Below are positions 56,940 to 64,000 of a stretch of 64,000 nt of DNA, piece by piece. Origin of the DNA: Selaginella moellendorffii. Its lineage: Eukaryota > Streptophyta > Lycopodiopsida > Selaginellales > Selaginellaceae. Under the pieces are notes generated by a model. That model saw nothing but the letters and a program-made list of their open reading frames with translations, had not been told where the DNA came from and searched no databases. How positions within the stretch are numbered: the first letter of the stretch is position 1; every line of letters begins with the position of its first letter. Position numbers and translations under genes: made by a program. The stretch covers positions 398,619-462,618 of the forward strand of contig NW_003314329.1 in the NCBI RefSeq assembly GCF_000143415.4, in the 5' to 3' direction.

Positions 56940-57443
56940 TAACATTATAACTTCTTTAGCTAATAGAAAAACTTGTGCAGCTTTTCAATCACATGACAAT
57001 ATCTCATGTCTCTACCTAAAATAGAAGAGTTATAGTAAGTGTAGAGAAAACGTGGAATAAATATTCAAAACACCACCAATTGCAAATAGTTATTAGGATC
57101 AATCCCCATAAAATAAAGAAGGTTGTCTTTAAGGTGATTTTGAAAATATAAATGCTGAAATGGCAAGTTATCAACAAATAATGTATGATTCTTAAACCTA
57201 TCATAAAACTTTCAAATCCATAACTTAACCTTTAAACCTTATAAACCTTGTCAAGAGAAAGTAAATCTAGATCTACATCTTATAAATACTAAATATCAAA
57301 TATAGTGAATGTTGATGGTATGGAATCCTCATCTAAAAAATCCATTGATACTAAAGTAATAGGCTCATAAAAAATATGAGAAAAGAGTAAAGAAGGGATA
57401 GGAGTTTAAAAAAGGCCATCAATGTTATGAGAACTGTGAATGA

Positions 57444-57860
57444 GCATTTGCAGATCTTAAAAAGGTGTTGACAACTCTTCTAATTTTGGCATATCTTGAT
57501 TACACTTGACTTTTCATCTTGTGAATGGATGCTTTTAAAAATCATGTTAGAGGTTGATGCAAGAGACCATAAATGTACCTAGTCAATATCATCCTATCAT
57601 ATACATCAATCATAAATTACAATTAATAAAAATGAATCACTCCACAATAAAGAAAGAGTGGTTAGTAGTAGTTTAAGGTTTTGAGAAACTTCATGTATAC
57701 TTACATGGTTCTTTACATTGTTAAGGGGTATGATCACTTCATTATTAAAGTAGAAGAAATTAGTTGGTTGTATAGTTTAGTGGGTTTTAAAGTTTCAAAT
57801 ATATAACTTTGAGGTCATTTATCATTTAGGAAATGTTATGGCTAGATTGGTATAATTGCA
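57444..57860 (+). pseudogene. Decayed Ty3/gypsy reverse transcriptase/RNase H fragment
   Basis: The plus strand reads 'AFADLKKVLTTLLILAYLDY', then, after stops and a gap, 'HPIIYINHKLQLIKMNHSTI' followed by 'KKEWLVVV', a stop in place of Trp, and 'GFEKLHVYLHGS'. This is the RNase H pattern 'FxxLKxxLTxAPVLAYPD', 'YSTxEKEWLAVVWGFEKFHVYLYG'. A weak continuation near 57770-57850 fits the 'GHLNxVADALSR' region. Orientation is opposite to the integrase piece at 56616-56807, so they come from different insertions or a rearranged one. Confidence 0.72.
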
Positions 57861-58829
57861 TATATCATGGAGGTATAGAATTTAGTTGTGCTTCATTATA
57901 TAAATTTATATATAGTTATGATCCAATATTGCAAATAGAGTTGAGTTTACCTTCACGATTATCATGAGTTATTGATGTTAAGTCTTAGGATCAATATTTT
58001 ACATCCAGTGGTTTGAGTAGAGTCTATTAAACATTTGAGCTGCATATAAATGGGATAATAGTGGTGCTACAACTCTTATCATTATTCATATATAAAGTAC
58101 AAAATAAATAATTTAGTGTTGTTTTCTTTTCTCAATCTTATGGTATATGGTTTATTTAAGAAGCTCCTTGCTTAGTGGAAGGGATTGCAAATTGGATTGC
58201 AAAGTTATAAAGTTCAGCATAATATTCAACAGTTTAATCCTCTAAATTTTTTACATATGCAACAACTTAAGCATTTCATATAAAAGGATCAATAAAACAC
58301 TACACCACTTATAAAGTTACTAGTGCCTCCTAATGTTTTTTTAAATCTCAGTTTATCAACTAAGGGACTATAATTGTCTTCTATAATATGAGGTTTAAAT
58401 ATATATTTACAATGTAAAATATTAATATTAACATAGTGGGATTTTGATAAGTATTGATCACTCTTATATATAAGTTAATTAAATATATATATTTCTTAAA
58501 ATTTTAACTAAAAAGAATATGTATTATAATAAAATTTTCTTCCTATTTTTAGTTATATTAGTTATATATTATCATTTATATTTTGTTGGAAAAATTAATA
58601 AAAGTTAAAAATAAACCTTTTAAATATACTCAGGTTAATTTAATATTCTAAAAGTTATTTAACAACTTGCCAAAACACTAAAAAATTCACCTCTAAACCT
58701 TGTCATCACCTTAAATACATAGGCGGCTGTCTAGTAGTATTCTGCCAACATTCAAAGCAGTGAGCGGGTATTTGAATCAATGACATGGGAAGATTTGATG
58801 TTTAGGGCTTCTAGAAAAACTACATTTGT

Positions 58830-59415
58830 CCTTGCCAACCTTGGTAAACTTGTCAATCTGTGCTATGCTTGAGTCCCTTCAGCAATTGCCCACACAACCA
58901 GTGATTGTCCTCTTCAACAGTCACCAGCAGCAAAGACACCATTGACATTTGTAGTAAATTTGCCATAAATGTGTTTGTGTGCCACTTTGAACTTCTCCTT
59001 TGCCTTGACTCTTACCAGTAGGCAAGGATTCCCTGGTGCACGAGTTGCCAGGGAGTAGCTCTATGATCGAGACCAACTCTTCGAATGTCACTGTGGTGAA
59101 CATATCATCCCACTCCAACCAAGGGCCTGAGAAGAACAAAATCCATCAATGGTCTTGCAGCTGTGATGAAACTGCAGTACCGATGCAATGTGTTCCTGTA
59201 TCACCTGACCTATCACGACCACCTTCTTGCCTTTAGCAGATATATAGTTAAGTTTTTCATATTCGCGTGCGGCAAAATGCCTGTGCTCATACTCTCGGCC
59301 TTCTACTTTGAAAAACAAATGGAAACAAATGGAAGAAGGCAGAGCTCGAAGAAGGAAAGAGTTCTGTACCTTGCCTTGGTATAGTTCTCCACTGACAATA
59401 GCTGGTCGACTCCCA
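58830..59415 (-). pseudogene. GLT1: NADH-glutamate synthase C-terminal fragment, copy 1
   Basis: Read on the minus strand the order is 'VGVDQLLSVEN' (about 59415), 'YISAKGKKVVVI' and 'GDTGTHCIGTAV' (about 59200). Then come 'IELLPGNS' (about 59050) and, with frameshifts, '[10 protein letters not shown]' and '[12 protein letters not shown]' (about 58880-58950). These are segments of the NAD(P)/FAD-binding C-terminal domain of NADH-GOGAT, which makes glutamate from glutamine and 2-oxoglutarate. Frames shift between segments, the N-terminal catalytic domains are absent, and several conserved blocks are missing. It pairs with the opposite copy at 62755-63545. Confidence 0.78.
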
Positions 59416-59696
59416 CCTTCAAATTAACAACTAGTTAGGGAGCCTGGACTCACTTCCATTCTTACAGCTAATATTCCATCGAAGTGTCTGCTTGAAGGAG
59501 GATTGAGCTGGAACGCGTGCACATACCTCATTTAGCTGTGGCCACTGAGTTGCACAGCTAATAAGCTCGAGTCGGAGGATATCAACCATGCTCTTTCCTG
59601 AAGAACTATGTAAGGCTCGCAAAAAAAGTCCCAGCAGCTCAGTGAGTAGAAAGAAAAGTTACTGCTCTTGATTACTTCCAGTAATTACAAATGCAA

Positions 59697-60818
59697 CTAT
59701 TCTACATTGCTAGGATATAATTCCGGATGGGTTTCACGGACGTTTGAGGACACCCAGTCAAGAAAACTGTCATAGTTTTCGATGTCATCAAACTGGCCTA
59801 TTCCCACTGCTTGATTTGTTACTTCGTCAGTGTAGAAGACCAGCCGCCAGAGATTCTTACTGACTTCCATGTAGAGAGTGAGCATGTGATCACATGCAAA
59901 GTGGATCACACTAGCTCTGGCCTGATGATGTTTACGCTTTGAAAACCGCACTTGCTGATCTTCAGGCATCTCCTTAATATGTTGCTTGTGAACTTTGATT
60001 GTCTGGTTCCTGAGATGTTGATCCTGTAAATACTGTCTCCACTTCTGTTGCATGTCCGAAGGGACTGCAAAGCTATATACAAAAGCATTATGGCAGCAAG
60101 TAAGAGATGAAGTATCTTACCGGGCAAACTTTCTTGGCAGCTGGTTGTTTGTCAAGAACGTCATTCTGCTGCAGTCACGAAGCATATCCGGGCACCATTG
60201 TACTGCTTGCGCCGCAGTAAACGATCTCCGGTGAGGATCATTAACAAGCAATTTGTCTGGTTCTCGCTGGATGAAATAATCCAGCGTGTAGTCGAACTAA
60301 GATGCAAACAGTCACCATATGGCATGGAAGATTAGACAAAAAACAGACTAGCACCTTCTCATGCTTGGGAGGTCCACTGCTGGAAGCATCGCCCCCTCCC
60401 AGCCGCATCCTCTTCTTAGATGGTTTGCCCTGTTGTAAAATGGGTATATAACTTGAGAGGATGAAATGCAGCCATACCTGGTGGACGATCTGAGATTGAG
60501 GATTCAAAGGTCCACTACTAGAAGCATCACCGCCACCCATCCACACCCTCTTGCTAGACGGTTTACCCTGCAAAATGGGAAAGGAGTGATTTCTACATGG
60601 GCTTCGCAACAGCGAGAATACCTGGTCGAGCTGAGACTGAGGCTGCGCATTTGGAGGTCCACTAGAGGCATCACCCCCTCCCAGCTGCGACTGTTCACCC
60701 TGCGAAATCCATGCGAAAAGTGTGATCTCGATCTCTACGTGCATTCACTGGCAAGAATGAAATGCAGCCATACCTGGTCCACCTTCTTTCTCTTATTTCT
60801 CTTCCTTCTCCTTGCCAT
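59697..60818 (-). CDS. Unknown protein with an array of duplicated exons, 279 aa
   Basis: Six exons with gt-ag introns of 48-74 bp and consistent phases: 60774-60818, 60622-60699, 60478-60567, 60355-60429, 60121-60296, 59697-60072. The start is a basic segment, 'MARRRKRNKRKKVDQ'. Exons 2-4 (26, 30 and 25 codons, all phase 0 at both ends) each encode a variant of 'GKPSxKRxxxGGGDASSSGP'. Exons 5-6 encode a conserved-looking domain with 'FDYTLDYFIQREPDKLL', 'RSFTAAQAVQWCPDML', 'MEVSKNLWRLVFYTDE' and 'DSFLDWVSSNVRETHPELYP'. I do not recognise the family. The basic N-terminus suggests a nuclear protein. Introns 1 and 3 begin with the same 'gtatggctgcatttcat', showing that exon and intron were copied together. 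Confidence 0.72.
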
Positions 60819-60861
60819 GGCAGCAGTGGGTGGAGAGCAGGATCAGAACGCTGGAACTTGA

Positions 60862-61200
60862 AAGATGCCGCTAGAGCTCATCCTCGCAATCTCTCTATCT
60901 GGCAATCAAGACGCTCCCGATGATTAAATCGCGGAGAGAGAGAGAGAGATCGTGCACACACAAACCTGGCGATCCGCGTGATCGATCAAAGATCGTAGAA
61001 CAAGAATCGCCGCTCTCCAGCGATCGCCCTGACCTAGATGCCGATAGAAAGCTGTGGGCGGCTGGCCGTGCAGTCGTGATCGTCGATAAAAGAGGAATCG
61101 AACCACCACAAATCGATCTGGTTATGATGGAGCAAAATTCGAATTTGTACAGCTGGGTCACTAGATACATGAATCCATTCCAATCCGTCGATGAAGTAGC
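60862..61200 (-). promoter_or_regulatory. 5' region of the exon-array gene, duplicated at the window end
   Basis: Contains a GA/CT run (about 60930-60948) and short conserved blocks such as 'cgatttaatcatcgggagcg' (minus strand). The same blocks occur on the plus strand at about 63670-63960 in the same order, so this upstream region was duplicated in inverse orientation. Confidence 0.6.
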
Positions 61201-61229
61201 CCTCTAGTTCGTTAGAGGTCACCATCCGC

Positions 61230-61565
61230 TAAAACGTGGCGTCCAACAGATGGACACCTCCATTCTCATGGTTTTGTCCTTTGCTGTGTGTATATCCTCA
61301 TCGTTCTTCCCGGACCAAAATAAGCTTTGATCGATATGCACCAGCGCCGATGCAACGAGAGAAACCGCGGGATATTTGAATCGATGACGGTCGTCTGTTC
61401 AAATGCCACGTGGACGAATATATTTTTAAAGAGAATATTCGTGGAATAAATACTAGATTGAGCTATATTAATATTCTGCCAAATAATAATAATAATTAAT
61501 AATAGAAATAATTAAAGAAACTACATCGTCCAAAATGAAAACAGTGCTTAAAGGCAAATCGTTTT
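61230..61565. other. Intergenic DNA
   Basis: No gene seen. The part from about 61420 to 61540 is AT-rich with ATA/AAT repeats. Confidence 0.5.
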
Positions 61566-61571
61566 TATGCG

Positions 61572-61660
61572 ATGAGCGTGGATCGAACACACGACCTTCA
61601 GGCAGTTGGGTTTATAGTTTAAGTTAGCGCGAGCTGCTCGACCAGCGCCACGCTTCTCGG
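61572..61660 (-). other. tRNA-like sequence, probably a tRNA relic or tRNA-derived repeat
   Basis: The minus strand has a good T arm (GTGTG-TTCGATC-CACGC) and the Pol III B-box core 'GTTCGATCC', preceded by 'AAGGTC' as in Met/Lys tRNAs. A D-arm-like 'TGGCGC...GCGC' follows the 5' end. The acceptor strands do not pair in the normal way and no anticodon stem can be formed, even allowing for an intron. So it is not called as a functional tRNA. Confidence 0.35.
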
Positions 61661-61829
61661 CTTAGCTGATTTTCTCCATGGCCAAATAAAGACCTAACCC
61701 TTATGCTCGATGCCAATCGCGTGTCTCGGACAAGCCAGGTTACTTGGTTTTTCTCCATGGCTAGAATCCATAGCATTCCAGCAAGCTAGAGTTTAGTTCT
61801 TCCCATTCTTTTGTCCTGGATTTTCGAAT

Positions 61830-62363
61830 GCATGGCTAGCGAGTACGTTCGAGAGCACGGGATTTCGCTGGCGATTATCCGAGAACAAAGCTCTGGATTC
61901 TCTCCAAACGAGCTCGTGGAAATTCTGAGGTTGGTTTCACGCTTTTCTTTTCCTAGAAGATTTATCTTTATCTGTGATGAACATTCGCAGGCATCAAGGA
62001 GTGGATTTCGTGCTGCTGGCCGGCTACTTAAAGTTGATACAAAAGAACTCGTGGAAGCGTTTCCTCGAGCGCGCTCCTCCCGGCTTTTGGAGGCAAAGGT
62101 TTCTACGGAATCAAAGTCCACGAGGATCTCGGCGCTCGGTAACTTCTATCTTTCATCAATTGCTTGCAACAAGAGACGGACACGCCACAAGGAGTGTTGG
62201 AGCAAGTACGTGGTTTGATCGTTCTTTAGCCTCGATTGGTTTTTCGATGCGATTTGCTACCAACAGGGGCACGCACTGTATGTGGAAGTTGTGGCTGCAC
62301 TCTGCGAAGAAAGGATTGAATGGAGTGGTGATGGAGTCCCTCGCATGCGCAAAAAAGAACTAG
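61830..62363 (+). pseudogene. PUR3: 5'-truncated GAR formyltransferase (PUR3) pseudogene
   Basis: The first piece (to 61929, followed by a gt donor) reads 'ASEYVREHGISLAIIRE' and 'SPNELVEILR'. After an acceptor at 61990 comes 'HQGVDFVLLAGYLKLI', the core of phosphoribosylglycinamide formyltransferase. The frame then shifts ('KELVEAFPRA'). About 20 bases including the 'NIHPSLLP' codons are missing before 'PAFGGKGFYGIKVHEDLG' in another frame. The end is well kept: 'TDTPQGVLEQ', then 'GHALYVEVVAALCEERIEW' and 'GDGVPRMRKKEL' with a stop at 62361-62363. The enzyme's N-terminal 'SGGGSNF' part is absent. Purine synthesis function is therefore lost. Confidence 0.8.
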
Positions 62364-62754
62364 CTTGTATTTCGATCTTTCTATACCATTTTCCATAACA
62401 AGCATATGCATCTGCAGGCCAATTACCCCGCACTACAAAAGAGCTCTCAACGAGGACAAGGCCAAGAAAAGAGCGCCAGAGGAGCGAGCCGGTGTGGATG
62501 CTTGCCAGGAAGGGTGCAGTAGTCGAGGTAGAATTGAATGATTATTTCGCCTGCAACTCTGACGTGTTCGCTTTGTTTTAAGTCTTAGGCCCAATCGCAC
62601 CCAACAAAAATTCCCGACGCAGTGACGCATCGGGGATATTTCTTGTATGGATGAGAAACGCTTCCATATCGCTCGGCCCAGGAACGAACGGAAGACTGGA
62701 ACCGGGACGTGTGTGCCCAGTTTTCACGTCGTTGGTTTCTCACGTCATTGTCTC

Positions 62755-63545
62755 TAGTGGCGATTGTAGGTAGCGGTCCGGCAGGCCTTGCTAATCAGCT
62801 CAATAAGGCCGGACACTCCGTGACAGTGTTTGAGAGAGCAGATAGTATCGGAGGTCTTCGGTGTGCAGAACATGAAGACCGACAAAGCAGAGGTCGTGCA
62901 ACGGCGAGTTAACCGCAATGTGGGAGTCGACCAGCTATTTTTGGTGGAGAACTTGTTAGCTACCAACGCAAGGTATGAAACTCTTGGAACTCTGACCATT
63001 TGTTTTTCAAAGTAGAAGGCCGAGAATACGAGCGCATACATTTTGCCGCACATGAATATGAAGAGCTTACTTGATTCGGAGCTTAAAGATGGTAACTACA
63101 TATTCGCCAAAGGTGAGAAGGTCGTGGTGATAGTTGGGCTGATACATTCACACATTGCATCAGTACTGCAGTTTGTCACTGCTGCAAGAGTGTTGATGGA
63201 TTTTTTTTCTTAGTTAGTCTCGATCATAGAGCTACTCCCTGGCAACTCATGCACCAGGGAATCCTTGGTAAGAATCATGAATTTTTTGTGTTGTGGGCAC
63301 GCCGAGGCAAAAGGAGAAGTTTGATTGAGAAACTCAAATTGGCACACAACCACATTTAAAGCTGAGTATGCCAAATTTGCTGCAAATGTCAAGGGTGTCT
63401 TTGTTGCTAGTGACTGTCTAAGAGGACAATCGCTGGTTGTGTGGGCAATTGCCGAAGGGAGACAAGCGATTGACATTTACCACAATGCCTTTGACCTATT
63501 TTTTTCCAATATAACTACAAATCCTAAACAGGATATTCGTCGAAT
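62755..63545 (+). pseudogene. GLT1: NADH-glutamate synthase C-terminal fragment, copy 2
   Basis: It starts with an excellent FAD-binding motif, '[20 protein letters not shown]' continuing '[14 protein letters not shown]'. It goes on with '[15 protein letters not shown]', 'NVGVDQLFLVENL', 'MKSLLDSELKDGNYIF' and 'AKGEKVVVI', then 'SIIELLPGNS', and ends with '[12 protein letters not shown]' and '[16 protein letters not shown]'. All belong to the C-terminal domain of NADH-GOGAT in the right order. Frames shift repeatedly, 'AA' after 'GLA' is missing and large internal blocks are lost. It shares derived changes with copy 1 ('ELLPGNSCTRESL', 'VEGREYE'), so both come from one already damaged ancestor. 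Confidence 0.82.
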
Positions 63546-63669
63546 CTTAACGTCGGAAGAATAACCAGACAGTAATTTGGTGCTTTGGAGAAATCGGGTA
63601 GCCACGTTTTACCGGGATGGTACCCCTAACGAACTACGGCGGCCGACTAGAATGGAATCATATCCAGAT

Positions 63670-63965
63670 CCACATTTTCAAGTTTTGCTCAATAACCAGA
63701 TCTATCGACGATCACGACTATCTATCGGTATCTATAGGTCAGGGCGATCGTTGGAGGGCGGCGATTCTTGTTCTACGATCATCGCGCGGCCAGGTTTGTG
63801 TGCACGCACGATCTTTCTCTCTGTCTCTCTCTCAAGTGTCGCGATTTAATCGGGAGCGCCTAATACCGCATGCTTGTTGATCGCCAGCTCCAGCGGCATC
63901 TCTTAAGTTCGGGCGCTCTGATCCTGCTCTCCAAGGAGAAGGAAGAGAAATAAGGTCACTTCCAC
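63670..63965 (+). pseudogene. Duplicated 5' end of the exon-array gene, start codon lost
   Basis: Matches, in inverse orientation, the upstream region and first codons of the gene at 59697-60818. At about 63932 the sequence 'gatcctgctctcc' is joined directly to 'aaggagaaggaagagaaata'; the 18 bases between them in the other copy include the ATG. After this the similarity ends. Confidence 0.7.
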
Positions 63966-64000
63966 GAGTTTTGGTAGCCGGCCAGCAGCACAAAATCCAC

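Larger units (their letters stand above)
56240..58760. other. AT-rich block of decayed retroelements
   Basis: About 2.5 kb of very AT-rich DNA with no intact gene. Inside it two decayed Ty3/gypsy pieces can still be read (listed separately), so much of this block is probably old retrotransposon DNA eroded by C-to-T change. Confidence 0.6.

Overview
The window is nuclear DNA of a land plant, most likely the lycophyte Selaginella. The evidence is tiny introns (about 45-75 bp), very close gene spacing, several intronless PPR genes, plant-only families (SLAC/SLAH channel, amaranthin-type lectin, LRR receptor kinase, IQD remnants) and an intact tRNA-Arg(ACG). The species call is inference; no organelle or bacterial features are seen. 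One 169-base N run (10609-10777) marks an assembly gap.

Left part, 1-18.1 kb, accessory: 1-5516 is a non-coding, purine-rich repetitive stretch with a minisatellite (about 4149-4530). A broken PPR gene (about 5562-7374) follows. It was hit two codons before its original stop by a complete Ty3/gypsy retrotransposon (7332-12235) with 233-bp LTRs, a 5-bp target duplication, an initiator-tRNA-Met primer site and a polypurine tract. Next comes an amaranthin-like lectin/aerolysin-domain gene (13453-14946), whose promoter lies in a tandemly duplicated 209-bp unit. After that come repeats and decayed fragments of an IQD gene and another PPR gene.

Middle part, 18.1-51.3 kb, is compact housekeeping gene space, nearly all on the minus strand: tRNA-Arg, PPR, a full-size ABCA transporter, PPR, RAD21 cohesin, a COMM-domain protein, SMU2/RED splicing factor, NRAMP metal transporter, PARN deadenylase, PPR, an LRR receptor kinase and an SLAC1-type anion channel. 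Two genes run the other way: an unrecognised tail-anchored protein (36264-36731) and a small zinc-ribbon protein (41852-42632). The latter starts 34 bp from the NRAMP start and ends 33 bp from the PARN stop.

Right part, 51.3-64 kb, is again accessory and AT-rich. It holds heavily decayed Ty3/gypsy integrase and RNase H remnants, an unrecognised exon cluster, two oppositely oriented pseudogene copies of the NADH-glutamate synthase C-terminus, and a 5'-truncated PUR3 (GAR formyltransferase) pseudogene. It also holds one gene of unknown function with a clean exon-intron structure that includes an array of duplicated phase-0 exons (59697-60818); the first-exon region of that gene is duplicated near the window end, where the copy has lost its start codon.

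The genes do not form a single pathway. The recurrent theme is organellar RNA processing (five PPR genes or remnants) placed among RNA-metabolism and transport genes, flanked by retroelement-rich DNA. I found no convincing new multi-gene system. The most unusual items are the exon-array gene, the duplicated promoter of the lectin/aerolysin gene, the retrotransposon hit at the very end of the PPR gene, and the duplicated GOGAT/PUR3 fragment cluster.
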